Assembly (NCBI GenBank): GCA_963693085.1
Contig: OY856409.1
Location: 505,567,303-505,631,302, forward strand
DNA length: 64,000 bases
From: Alisma plantago-aquatica
Lineage: Eukaryota > Streptophyta > Magnoliopsida > Alismatales > Alismataceae
Direction: 5' to 3'
A program made the translations under genes and the position numbers. The notes under the pieces were generated by a model. It was not told where the DNA came from and made no database searches. It saw nothing but the letters and a program-made list of their open reading frames with translations. This document shows, piece after piece, positions 22,801-34,548 of this stretch (position 1 is the first letter of the stretch; the number at the start of each line of letters is the position of its first letter).

Positions 22801-23331
22801 ACAAACTTTATTGTTGTTTTGATTATGGCAAGTATCTTATTTTTATATGTTTTGATGATTCTTATCTTTTATGCCCTCTTTGAGTAGTCCTTATCTCTTG
22901 CATGGGAAGCCTTTTATTTTGATGTCCCTATTTCCTTATATTGCTCAATTTGCTTTTTAGTATGCACATACCAGCCTTTGCGGATGTCTCCTTTTATTTC
23001 TCTTTTGCTGGGGTATGCTTCCAACCCTAGGTAGAGGACATGGATGGCTTGACATGTTGACCCAAACTTAAATTGTAAAGTTAAAGCTTGCAGACAATCT
23101 TGAGGTGGTTTGGATTTCCTCTACATGGATCCTTGTGATGTAAGTTTGTAACCCTTTGTTTTATAATTGAATATAGTCATGTTTTTATTCCACTGCTATA
23201 CTTTGGTCTTTTGTTACCATTATATAAAGATTTGAAATTTTACACCCACTCCATCATACCTTCTGAGTGTGTTTGGACTGGAGGTTTTATTGTTCAAATT
23301 TTTAGTAGAGAAGTGGTTTCACTTCTTTACA
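19847..23331 (+). repeat. Element C 5' LTR
   Basis: Begins TGTAACATACCAG and ends TTCTTTACA. A TATA-box-like TATATATAAA lies at 21041-21050, preceded by a CT-rich promoter-like stretch and followed by GC-richer leader-like sequence. Short open frames in both LTR copies (for example around 21027-21756) have no recognisable domain and are shared only because the LTRs are copies of each other. Confidence 0.92.
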
Positions 23332-24012
23332 ACATGGTATCAGAGCCCATGGTAGTCGGAATCTGACTATTTCAATTTTGTCTCCCCTATAGAACCCTTG
23401 ACTTTGTTAGTTACCTCTAAGTGAGATGTTGACCCTAGATTTGATCTACGATGATCTTTTATTCAATAAGGTTTGGTTTGAGGACAAGATTAGGTTATGA
23501 GGAAATATTCATATGGAAATATTGTGACTTGGTTTCCGCAATTGGTTTTGGATCCACATTTTGTTTCATCTCGAAATGTTTTCACCGCCAAAAAAATTAT
23601 TTTCAAATATACTACTATATGTACAAAATTTTTCTTTGATTTATCAAAGTTTTCTTGAACTAAGTCACAATGAAGAGAAACTCTAGTTTGAGTAGAAGAT
23701 AACCCTAGTTTTATGACTAGGAATGATATAATGGTGTAGTTGACCTACCCTATGACTTTTGGATGTTCATGTAGGGTTGATAGGTTAGAGACACGAGGAC
23801 CTAAAAACTCAACCCTAGATGGTGACTTGATACTTGGATATATGAGAAACATAAATCTCTAAAACTTTCACAACTAAGAGATGTGGGTAGATCTAAAAAG
23901 TTGTTTAGTTTGACTTGTTAGGTTGAACCCTTTAAGGGGTGGAGAGTAGTTAGTTGTTGATGTTCTGATCTATAGATTTTGTGGACGAAATCCTTTTTAA
24001 GGGGTGGCGTGT
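23332..24012 (+). other. Element C internal region with tRNA-Met PBS and purine tract
   Basis: TGGTATCAGAGCC at 23335 matches the 3' end of initiator tRNA-Met. The rest is AT-rich, with no frame longer than about 60 codons and no gag or pol motif. AAGGGGTGG just before 24013 serves as a candidate polypurine tract. Confidence 0.85.
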
Positions 24013-27000
24013 TGTAACATACCAGATCTAGAACCCTACCCTAGAACTTTGAGCTTTTGGTTTTGACCAAACAAGGTTGAGGTTAGGATGATCCTAATAA
24101 TATAATGCATGAATAATGTGATATAATAGGTCATATAATTCATTTGGTGATAATAAGATGATAAATAACTTAATTGGATGCATAGTTAATGGGCCTGATG
24201 ACAAAACCCATGTAATAAAGCCTCAAATTAAATAATAGACTTCAAATTTGTAATCTACACATCAAAATAAGCCTACATGTCAATTTTCATTTAATTTGGA
24301 CAACCTTGAAATAATATGGTAAGATAGGAGAGAGAAATTTCCTAAAAGGTGTAATTAATAAATAAATATAATAAATAACTCTAAAAGAGGAAAATAATCT
24401 TAGATTCGTGATCTACATAATAAATATAGCCTTTGGGTGAATTTTCATCCAATTTGGAGAAAGTTTGCTTAAAAGGTAAAATCAGGAGAGAGGAAGCGTG
24501 TAGAACCTTCAAAATATTAATTAAATACTCAAACAACTCCAATATGTAAAATTGATGGAAAATGCATATTCAACACACTTAAGTTAACTTGTGGATGAAG
24601 TTTTACCTAATTTGTATAATCCATGTGTCATTAATGCATCAGGAAAGAGAAACAAAGAATATGTTAAATAATACATCTAAAATTTCCAAAAGTGAAACCT
24701 ATGTGGATATTCAGAATCTACATGTTTAACTTAGCTTGTGTGCTAAGTTTGGCTTAATTTGGATATTGTATGAACCCTTAATTGAAGAGAGAGAAACAAG
24801 GAAATAAACTTTAATGTCACTTTAATCCAAAATCATTTTGAGTAAGGTTTCTCAGAATATACTTGTCACACAAGGATTTCTCTCCATCCAACAGCTCGTT
24901 CTTGTCTGCGTTTTACTCGGTTTGATCGGATGGCGCTCGCCTTTCTCCTTCACCCAACCATTTCCTTTTCTGGTGCAACAGTAACAATAGCGATCGGATC
25001 GCGATACCTCTCTTTCTTTCCCTCCTTTTCCTTATATGTCTCACTTTTCACCATCACCACTTCATTCTGATCCGTTTTATCCTAAATTTTCTAGGGTTTT
25101 GCTCTCTGGTTTCTCGGGTCGGCTAAAGTTTCCTCTTTCTTCCCCTGTTTCCTGGTTCGAGATCTTCTTTCCCATCTATGGCTCTGGAATCTATATATAA
25201 ACCCCTATGAATCGATCGCGAGGATGAAATCTTTGACTCTCATCCCCTCCTTGGGTTCTTTCACAACTGTGCTCGGTCTACTTACTCCGACTGTCTTTTT
25301 CTGTTTCTAACTGGTCGGCCCAGAGCCTGGGGCTTTAGCGTTCGCCAGATGGGGCTGGTGTTGGTCGTTGGTACCTTCATGAAGCTGGAAAACCGATCAA
25401 TTTGCTCCCAAAGTGGGTACCTCCTTTTTCCTCTTTTTAGCTTCGTACCTAAGGATTCTTGTATGCAATGGTGTTTTATCGCACTGGTTGGTCTCTGCGC
25501 TCGATCTGTACCTCGGTTTGTTGGTCAATCGCTCACGGACTCATGTGTGGGATCCTCTATTCGAGTTCCCCACCGAGACGCAGGTTGCGAAGTTTTAGTT
25601 TTCACAGGTGCTGCCTTCTGGGCTTTTTCGGGGTTCTCACGGGGTTGAAGAAACCCTGAGGTGTTTTCCCCTCTATGTCCTCGACTTTGTTTTGTTTCGT
25701 TTTCCGCATCGAGGCTATTTTAGTCTTTTTGCAGGTAGAGATTTTGTTTTATTTATGAGGCGAGTTTCCAGGGTGTTTGGTGGGGTGGCTGAGTTGGCCA
25801 ATCCTAATTGGGCCAACTCAGCTCGCGTGCCCACTCTCTCTTCTTTTCGCTCTGAATTACTTATGTGGATTTTTCCTATTGATCTGTTTTGTAAAATCAC
25901 TAACTAATTCCACATTGATCAGAAAAATACAAATAAATACTCATTGGAATCAGAAAACTAAGACCTATATAATGGTACATGTTTTGATGGCTAAATCTAA
26001 TGTTTAATAATAAGTGTTTTCAATGGATCTAATTAATAATGAATTAACTTGTATAATTCATAACTAAATATATAAAAGTCAGAAAAATATAATAAAATAT
26101 GTTTTGTACTAAAAAAAATATAATATAAAATATGGCATGATTTTGGAAACCTAATTCATATATTAATAAAAAGGTGGTTTTAGGGTTTATGAAATCAATA
26201 TAAATCTAACCCTAATCCCACATATGTGCTTAATAGGTTCTTTGGAAGCCTAGGCTTGGATCTAGTTGGACTTTGGACCTGTTTGACTCTAAATTTGAGG
26301 TATGTTTGCATCCCCGATTATTCTTCTTGAGCAATTATCCTATTTTATCCTTTCTCTTGGTCCTATGGACATTAGCCTACACATTGTCTTGTTCTTTTGA
26401 AATCATGCTTCATGTGAAGTATCTTATTTTTTTATTGATCTTGTGATCGTGGAAATTCTCTTGGAATCTTATCTTGTTTCCTTGGTGCAATTTGGACTTT
26501 TGATATTATATGCCCATTGTGATGTGGAAGTTTGCTTGTTGATATATGTCCACTTTAAAGTGGATGTTTATTTGTTTGAGTTGTCCATTGTATGATGGCA
26601 ACATTGTATATTCTGACTATACTTTTCTACTTGCCTCTACATTAAACATGCTATGTGATTCAGTACCACTAGAGTAGTGTAAATTACTTAGGTTTTGGGG
26701 CAGTAATCCCCTATTGTTTATTTGGAGGGTGGCAGTATACCATTCCTCTATAATCGAGTGTGGCAGTAATCCATACTCAATTTTATATATTTGGGAGATT
26801 GGACGTATTCCTTTCTCTATCAGGTTCAAGTTTGTGCTTGGCTGCCTTTGTATTTATATTGTTCTAGGGCTATGTTTATCTCACATGCATGCAAGTTATT
26901 GATGTTGATTGTGGGGTGTGTGCCCTACTCTCTCTATGTGCCAGTATTGCACAAACTTTATTGTTGTTTTGATTATGGCAAGTATCTTCTTTTTATATGT

Positions 27001-27482
27001 TTTGATGATTCTTATCTTTTATGCCCTCTTTGGGTAGTCCTTATCTCTTGCATGGGAAGCCTTTTATTTTGATGTCCCTATTTCCTTATATTGCTCAATT
27101 TGCTTTTAAGTATGCACATACCAGCCTTTGTTGATGTCTCCTTTTATTTCTCTTTTATTGGGGTATGCTTCCAGCCCTAGGTGGAGGACATGGATGGCTT
27201 GACATGTGGACCCAGACTTAGATTGTAAAGTTAAAGCTTGGAGACAATCTTGAGGTGGTTTAGATTTCCTCTACATGGATCCTTGTGATGTAAGTTTGTA
27301 ACCCTTTGTTTTATAATTGAATATAGTCATGTTTTTATTCCGCTGCTATACTTTGGTCTTTTGTTACCATTATATAAAGATTTGAAATTTTACACCCACT
27401 CCATCATACCTTCTGAGTGTGTTTGGACTGGAGGTTTTATTGTTCAATTTTTTTAGTAGAGAAGTGATTTCACTTCTTTACC
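24013..27482 (+). repeat. Element C 3' LTR
   Basis: Closely matches the 5' LTR along its full length, with scattered substitutions and small deletions (for example around 24185-24195). TATA-like site at 25192-25200. The terminal A of the expected ...TTTACA end is C here, directly before the ATTGT duplication. Confidence 0.92.
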
Positions 27483-28010
27483 ATTGTCAACAGAAACTGC
27501 ACAGACTGGTCCATCAAGCTTCCTGGTGCTCTTTGGGCATATTGTACTGCTTACAAGACACCAATAGGAACAACTTCATTTTGTTTGGTGTATGGAAAGT
27601 CATGCCATCTTCTAGTTGAACTAGAACACAAGGCTTGGAAGGCTATTAAATAGTTGAATTTCGATTTCAAAAATGTTGGTGAATACAGACAACTTCAATT
27701 ACAAGAACTTGAAGCACTAAGAATGTCTGCTTACCAGAACGCTAGGATTTACAAAGAGCAAACTAAGATGTGGCATGATGGCCACCCTAAAAGAAAAGAT
27801 ATCATTGTCAGAGACAAGGTCCTTCTTTTCAATTCCAGACTCAAAATGTTTCTCGAGAAACTTCGCACAAAGTGGTTCGGACCCTTCACTATCAAGCATA
27901 TCTACCCAAGTGGAGCGATCATCATCCTTGATGATAATGGAGGAGAAAGGACTGTTAATGGCCACAGAATGAAAAAATACTATACTCCAGCCGATAAAAC
28001 TCCAAGATAA
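27483..28010 (+). pseudogene. Element A integrase, C-terminal part
   Basis: Continues the integrase after the ATTGT duplication: [39 protein letters not shown], a stop, then an open frame from 27654 with RIYKEQTKMWHDG and LLFNSRLKMFLEKLRTKWFGPF, the Athila-type C-terminal block also present in B. It ends VNGHRMKKYYTPADKTPR and TAA at 28010. Confidence 0.9.
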
Positions 28011-28071
28011 ACCATTGACATTCATGACCCCACTGCATCAACCTGATCAAGCCAAAATCTCATCGATCCAG

Positions 28072-28112
28072 CGATGTAAAACCAAAGCGCTACTTGGGAG
28101 GCAACCCAAGAA
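28072..28112 (+). other. Conserved post-pol motif of element A
   Basis: The sequence AAAGCGCTACTTGGGAGGCA followed by ACCCAAG lies about 70 bases after the pol stop. From memory, a very similar AAGCGCTTCTTGGGAGGCAA stretch stands after pol in many Athila-type plant elements. Its role is not known to me. Confidence 0.55.
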
Positions 28113-28310
28113 TTGAGTATCACCTTTCTTTTTCATTTAAATTCTTCCTTGCTTAGTTTTGATAATTTTCTAGTCTCTTATTTGATTATTTCTTTAGACC
28201 TATTAATCCCATTCAGAAAATATAAAAATTAATATAAGCAACCAAACAAATATGAAATATAAAAAATCAATAACCAAAATAATTTTAACCAAGCGGTCTT
28301 GAAAATGTTT

Positions 28311-28612
28311 GGTCCTCACGGTCTCGAAACCGTTTGGAGCCAAACAGTCTTCAAACCATTTGGTCCTCACGCTCTCGAAAATTTTTGGAGCCAAACGGTC
28401 TTGAAATTATTTGGTCCTTATGGTCTTGAAACCGTTTGGAGCCAAACGGTCTTCAAACCGTTTGGTCCTCACGGTCTCGAAACCGTTTGGAGCCAAACGG
28501 TCTTCAAACCATTTGGTCCTCACAGTCTCGAAACTATTTGGAGACAAATGGTCTTCAAAATGTTTGGTCCTCACGGTCTCGAAACCATTTGGACCTAAAC
28601 GGTCCCAAGACT
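28311..28612. repeat. 51-bp tandem array of element A
   Basis: Units start at 28311, 28362, 28413, 28464, 28515 and 28566 (the last partial). Each begins GGTCCTCACGGTCTCGAAAC, then CGTTTGGAGCCAAACGG, a built-in inverted repeat. The unit is 17 codons long, so one frame stays open as a repeating peptide close to FGPHGLETVWSQTVFKP. There is no sign that this is a real protein. Confidence 0.9.
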
Positions 28613-28660
28613 GTTTACCCTAAAGGGAATATGAACAGTCCCCCCTCAAACAGTTCCCCC

Positions 28661-28680
28661 CATATCTATAAATATAACCC
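28661..28680 (+). promoter_or_regulatory. TATA-like site after the 51-bp array
   Basis: CTATAAATATAACCC follows the array by about 50 bases and is followed by a CT-rich stretch (CCTTTCCTTTTCTTTTCTTC) typical of plant leaders. The 3' LTR of A has the same layout, with its array ahead of CCTATAAATAAG at 43371. An internal promoter for the post-pol ORF is inferred. Confidence 0.45.
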
Positions 28681-28951
28681 TAAACCTTTCCTTTTCTTTT
28701 CTTCAATTCTCGAATCTCTCCCGTACGACCCTGCTCCCTCCTTCTTGCTCCTGTGTGACTCGAATAGCACTGACGCTTCGCGCACCTTTCCTTCTTCTTC
28801 CTTGTTCCCTACGAACCTAGCTACAACATCCATCTTTTTCTTCTTCCGCACCCCACCAGTGGCAGTTCTCACACCGCGCATCCACCTTCTCTCATTGATG
28901 CCTCACAGCACCGACCCCTTCCTCTTCTCCACCGTTTCACTCTGTAGCAAG

Positions 28952-29513
28952 GTAGAATGATTACCTCCCTTCACGATCAAAGTGTCATTATCATCACCAC
29001 CGCAACCATCACTGTGGCATTTTCTTTCTCTTCTACTGCCGCTTCATCACCATCAACGCATTCGTCGCCGCTGCCGCTTTGCCTCCCTTGCGATTTTGGC
29101 ACATGCAGGTTCCTAGTAGGTTTGAAACCGCATGGACCCTCATGGTTTCACCTTCGCAGTTTCACCCTCACAGTTTCACCTTCATGGTTTCACTTTCGCG
29201 GTTTCACCTTCGTGGTTTCACCCTCGCAGTTTCACTCTCACAGTTTCACACTCACGGTTTCACCTTCATGGTTTCACCCTCACGGTTTCACCTTCACGGT
29301 TTTACCCTCAAGGTTTCACCCTCGCGGTTTCACACTTTCACGATCTTAAAACTGCATGACCTTTTCATGGTTCTAAAACTGTGTGAAACTCTTCGCGGTC
29401 TTGAGATCGCGATGTTTGCACCATTTTTGCACTCTCTTCAACATTCATATAATAATTCCATTAGCACTAAATCTCAATTTCTTCTAATATATGATTTCTT
29501 ATTAAAATTACAG
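28952..29513 (+). other. Possible intron upstream of the post-pol ORF
   Basis: A donor-like CAAG|GTAGAA at 28952 and a good acceptor at 29513, with pyrimidine-rich lead-in TTTCTTCTAATATATG and then TTAAAATTACAG, bracket 562 bases that include the 15-bp array. The ATG of the post-pol ORF follows the acceptor by one base. Acceptor use is plausible. The choice of donor is a guess. Confidence 0.35.
29130..29345. repeat. 15-bp tandem array of element A
   Basis: About fourteen units of the form GGTTTCACCCTCACG, with variation at CTC/TTC and ACG/GCG/ATG. As 15 is a multiple of three, all frames read as five-residue repeats. Nothing supports coding. Confidence 0.85.
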
Positions 29514-29514
29514 G

Positions 29515-31954
29515 ATGGCCTCGCCTACAAAGGATGTCACCGAAGCCGGCCACTGGACCAGGGAACAGCTTTTGGAGCATCGAACTAAGCTCCAACGCAT
29601 CATTGACCTATGTGCAAAAATAGGCAAAACTCCAGTTGACTTGCCCAAGGTCATTCACAACCTTGAGTGTGTCAACAAATGTCTGGATGAGTACCCAGTT
29701 GAGGACCTAGAAGAACCTTCCTCAACTGATGAAGGCTCTAACTACGAGCCAGACTCCAATGGAGAATCCCCATCCAGCAAGCAAAAAGGCAAGCAGAACG
29801 CCCAGGAGGCTGCATCTGAACGACCTATAAAAAGACGGGCAGGGAAGCAAGTCCAGCCCATAACCTCCAGGGAACCAGTCTTGGCAAAATAAGCAACTCC
29901 TCCTTCTGCCACTATCGTAGCTACACCAACTGATCTTCAGATTCAACATCTTGAAGTTGGTGACAAAATTATGTGACTGACAAAGTACATCTTCTCCAAC
30001 ATACTGAATAAGATGGGAGTCTACAACAACATTCTTGACCTTCTCGACAAGGCAAACCTTTCCAAGCTCTGCTTTGTCACTGAGAATTCCTACCTCAAGC
30101 CCACATTGGAATTCTTCACCTACCATACCAAAGAACCAGTAGATGCAAAAGACAAACCAAGAGACGGGGGTGAACGCAAGCTTGTAACCTTGCTTTTTGG
30201 GAATAAGGTTACACTGACTGAAAACTTGTTGAACAAAATCTTTATTGACAACCCATACCATCTGAAGAAAGCTACGGCAGTAGGTTTGGATCACCCACAG
30301 TTCAACAGGCACACCTTCTGGAAATCATTGAATGGAATCTCCAATTACGATTCCAAGACTTGCAAGGCCTCTAATATTCACTCATGTCTGGTGCGAACAC
30401 TACACAAGATTATAACATGTGCACTATTCCCTAGAACAAAGAGCGGGAATGTCCTCATCTCGGACCTCTTCATACTATGGTCCTTCCTAAAGGGGCAACC
30501 GGTCAATATCGGACGATAGCTGATACTTAAACACACATCTTATGCCCCTGGAAAGGAAATTTGCATGGGTGGTCACGTCACATCAATTTTGAAGTACCTC
30601 AAGATGGACAGACCACTACAAAAATGTACATTGATAAAAGGTGACAACCTAACCAACGAGTAGATTCTTAAAAACACATACATCATCAAAGAGAAGGATA
30701 AAAAGCTCCATTATGTTTTATGACCCAGTTTTAAAGAATCAAGAACACTGCTACCACTTCCCGAGCTCATAGATTATGATAAAGACAAATATATGTTCAG
30801 TCAAAAGGAGTTGGCTACTCTATTAGCCTCTGTAAAAGGGAAGGGGAAACAAGCGACAGAAGGGCGAACGGAGCACAGTGTCACTGCTCCCACAGCACAG
30901 CCAAAGAAAATATCAGTGATGCGATCGTCCAAACTACGAACACATAAGCAACAACAATCTAGGATGCCCACATCCAAGATCACCCCAGAGGTAGAGCACC
31001 CCCATGTAGACACCTTTGTGAATCCAACATCTGACCCCTTCATCTTGGGTCTGGATATTGGGATCACCTCTACATCCACTCCTGCCACCCTAGGGATAGA
31101 GGGGTCAAGATCTCTATCTTTCACCACCCCCATTATTTTCCACCATTCCACCACCCACCACCATTCCATTCACCACAACTACAACTCCACTCACATCATA
31201 TGATCCCCTTCCTTTCCCCACCGGCGATCCAATTTTCACCTCAACACCCGACCTCACCTTCACTTCCACCACCTCCCCCCCCCCCCGACATTCTCAGTTC
31301 CACCTTTCATATCTGGGATTTTGCCACCTTTCTCATCTGCCACCACCCCGATATCACTGGTGACTCCTTCTACAGTCGCCATGCAATTCGCGGGTCCACC
31401 AATGGTGTCTCTCTCACATGACACTACCACCCTTCTATCTGGACCCCAGCCACCACACCCATCCACCACTGGGGTCCCCTTTTCACAAGTCGGTGAGGCA
31501 TTCGGATGTCAATTTGATGCTATTCGAACCCTCCTCACTGACCCTTCTAACATTTTACAATCTATTTTTTCTTGTGTGTAGGGACTTTCTACACAGGTAT
31601 CCAAGCTCGACGAGTGGACTCACACCTTACCGGACCTCCTCCAAGCATTCAACAATGACAGGAAGCAGCAGTCCAGCAAGTCAACCTCGTTGACAATCGC
31701 TTGCAATCCCTGCCAGAATTAATGCTTAGCATGAAAAGACAGCAAGAAACGTTAGTCCAGCAAGTCGACCAGGTTACCAAGCAAACACAACCATTGCCTG
31801 AGACCCTTCGCGAGCTTCAACAGCAACAAGTTGCAATGAGAACGTGTATGGATCGCATAGAAAGCAGCCTCACACATCTCATCCGCCGCTAGGAGGAGCA
31901 TGCAAACGACACTTTCGATTAGATACACACAAAAGTGACTGATCTAACAGCACA
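29515..31954 (+). pseudogene. Element A post-pol ORF (plant transposon protein, env-like position)
   Basis: Starts MASPTKDVTEAGHW right after a splice-acceptor-like site. One frame runs to 31203 with five internal stops (about 29890, 29974, 30517, 30661, 30721). The first part has a helical segment and an acidic, lysine-rich linker. The middle (about 30013-30519) has the globular domain with FVTENSYLKPTLEFFTYH and FGNKVTLTENLLNKIF, the fold annotated as 'putative plant transposon protein' in proteins of this kind. A Pro/Thr/His-rich part follows and is shifted at a C-run near 31276-31286. The end (31701-31892) is glutamine-rich and coiled-coil-like. No signal peptide or membrane segment was seen, so 'env' refers to position only. 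Element D splits it at 31954; it resumes at 41385. Confidence 0.75.
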
Positions 31955-34548
31955 TGTTATGACCCGTTCCAAAGTTTATTGGTAAGCTTTATGATTTGAG
32001 CCTAATTAAAGTTATTTGAGCTAACTTATATGTGTATGAGGTGGTTAGAGCATTAATAACTTGATTTAGTTGAATTAATCACATAAGATCAATTAGTGCA
32101 TAATTAAGATGAATAAGTTGAGTTAAGTGATTTCTGATGCAATTAGAGATTTGAACCAGTGAAACAGTCTAATTAGCATGCTTTCATGCCTTGGGATTTG
32201 TAGAGGATCTCTCACTTGAAAGATGCAAAAGAAATCAATCAATTTGGACCCCCGAGGCCATAGTTATGGCAATTTCAAGAAATTTTGGACTGAAATGCAA
32301 TTTTTTTCCAATTCATTTCCCATTTAAGTGGGTCGGAAACCTGTACTTATCATCTTCATTCTGATTTCATTCTCGATAGAACAGTAGGCACGGCTTAAGC
32401 AGGGTCCAGACCTGTGACATCTCGTAGCAGAGAGCAGCCCTAGGGCTCACAAGCTCGACTCCAGGAGAAATCGCCTCCTCTCCTTCTTCCCTTCCTCTTT
32501 CCCCCTCTCTCCGTTTGCTCTAGCCAAAGCCTACCGAGCAGCCAAGCTACTAGGGCGCCGCTTAGCAGAGGCCGCCCAAGCTGCTGGTGTGGAAAGCCGC
32601 CGACCAGGGGAAACTTAGGTGCGGCCAGCCCCTTCAACCTACGGCGCCGAGGTCGACTATGGGGTCCTAGCCAAGATCCAAAGCCTGGCCATGGTTTAAC
32701 CACCGTGTACCCTAGCTGGTTGAACGACGGCCAACCTGCAGCTACTTCTGTGCAGCGCACGGCCAAGGAGGGATTCATTTGTCTAATCAAATACTTTGGG
32801 AAGGTACTCCCTACTTCTAATTCATGGCCACAGATCCGATTCTGCAGCTTTAGCCCAAGATTTAGCTTTTGATCGAGCCAATTTCAGATTTCTTTGCGTG
32901 AAAAGCTATTCTACTGTCGAGTTGCAGGAACAGCAAGCTGATTGGTCGAGTTGCAAGCTGATCGGTTGAGTTGTGAAGCAATCGGTTGAGTTTCTGACCA
33001 ATCGGTCGAGTTTCAGAGTAGTGAGTGGCAGTTCATTCAGAAATCATTATTTAACTCAATTTAAGTGCTTAATTGCTTTAGTATCAGTTGGTATAACTCC
33101 TAAATAGTGTAGCACATATAATAGAGTATGATAGATTCATTGGAACTTGAAATACATAATATTATTGATGAAAATGATAGAATTTCTTGTATTACAACTG
33201 CAATGTATACGTTGAGCATAAAATGGATGTTTAGCATCAAAACTGGATAAGTTGATACTGAGTCATGTTTAAAGATGACAAATGATGTATATGTGTTTTC
33301 AAGTGATGCTCAGAATGTGAAATAAGTATGAAATGTGATAATCATATGTTAATCACTTAATAGACTTAGGTGCCCCAACACCGTAGAACCCCATTGCGCG
33401 GTCTGTACCTTTGGGGTGAAACGACCTACCTAGCGTGTGTCTAGATGGTCGGTGACTCGTGTTCAACAATAATCTGTGCCTGTGTCACGGTGGCACGAGG
33501 TCAGAGAGGTAGTGTTCAACAATAATCTGTGCGTGTGTCACGGTGGCACTGGAGTAAATAGGGGTTATTCAACAATAATTCGTGTGTGTGTCACGGTGGT
33601 AACCCAGACCCTCCGAATGTGCACTACAGGTTGCGGGAGGAGTCCAGAGCACTCAGAGTTAGTGCAGTGAGGCCTTGTGAGCCTGAGAGTCCTGTGCAGA
33701 CCAGGACGAGAAGTCAGACTTAGCATTTCCCGGGTGTGTTGCTAAGTCTTGTACGGTGGGATCGTAGTTCGCTATAGATCTTCATATGCAGAGTGCGCTG
33801 CATATGTTTGGGGCATAACAAAAAATGTAATCGTATAGGATCACAGTAAATTTAATATGTTAGTAGTTTAGAATCTTCTGTGTTAGTTGTTAATAATTGC
33901 CTAACTAATTAAGATATGCAGTTCCTGATATTTAATGCTTACAGTTATGTGATACCTACTGTTATATAGAAATATGAATATTGCCTGATAGAATTATTAT
34001 GCCATTAGAATTTCTCAGTATAGAACTGTTCTTATGCTTTATTTCAATTTTATATATCTGATGAGTTGTTTAGTGATAGCTAAATGAAAGGCTATTCACT
34101 GAGCGAGTAGGCTCACTCCTCTACTCAAACATTTTTAGGTCAACAACAGCATCAAGAATCTGAAGGATCTTTCCATCCTAGTTTTTGGCAGTAGAAGGTA
34201 TATGTAGTTAGTTTAGTTAGAGGTCTCTTAGTCCTTTCCCTTCGGTCCTTGGGACATGGTGTGGGTGAGAGAGAGTATGTATGGTGAATGTGTAAAAGAT
34301 GTAAATTAACTGTTATGTTTTACTTTCTGTTAAACAATGTTACATGTTGTAAACTCTGTTTATGTTCTCTAGCCAGTTTAATTGAAATGCTTCCGCAATA
34401 GTTTATTATGTTTTAGTTTACAGCAATAATCCGGATTTCATTACGAGGTTTTAAAAAGAAAAAGTTCTCAGTGATTTGTTTCTGTGATAATCCCTCCGTT
34501 GCGCCCTAAACTCGTGATTAGTGGTTAGTGTGAGATCAGGGTGTGACA
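31955..34548 (+). repeat. Element D 5' LTR
   Basis: Begins TGTTATGACCCG and ends GGTGTGACA. It contains repeated TCGGTCGAGTT-type motifs (about 32935-33015) and three 53-bp units starting at 33461, 33514 and 33567, each with CAACAATAAT and TGTGTCACGGTGG. A 116-codon open frame on the opposite strand (32440-32790) is present in both LTRs but has no known domain. Confidence 0.92.

Larger units (their letters stand above)
19847..27482 (+). mobile_element. Element C: non-coding LARD-like LTR element inside the integrase of A
   Basis: Two very long LTRs (19847-23331, about 3485 bp; 24013-27482, about 3470 bp) enclose only 681 bp. A tRNA-Met PBS (TGGTATCAGAGCC at 23335) follows the first LTR after three bases, and a purine tract (AAGGGGTGG, 23999-24007) precedes the second. 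The target duplication ATTGT is at 19842-19846 and 27483-27487. No gag or pol motif is seen in any frame of the interior. This fits a large retrotransposon derivative (LARD) that depends on proteins of another element. The strand is set by the PBS. Confidence 0.9.

Noticed and set aside
28311..28612. CRISPR-like regular repeats
   Set aside because: Units are contiguous tandem copies with no unique spacers, and the context is a plant retrotransposon.
28957..29588. Long overlapping frames over the 15-bp array
   Set aside because: A 15-bp unit keeps all frames open by arithmetic. Peptides are simple HGFTF-type repeats.
32440..32790. 116-codon open frame on the minus strand, present again at 39261-39611
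   Set aside because: The two copies are the two LTRs of element D, so conservation is due to duplication. It is GC-rich, has no known domain and lies in the promoter part of the LTR.
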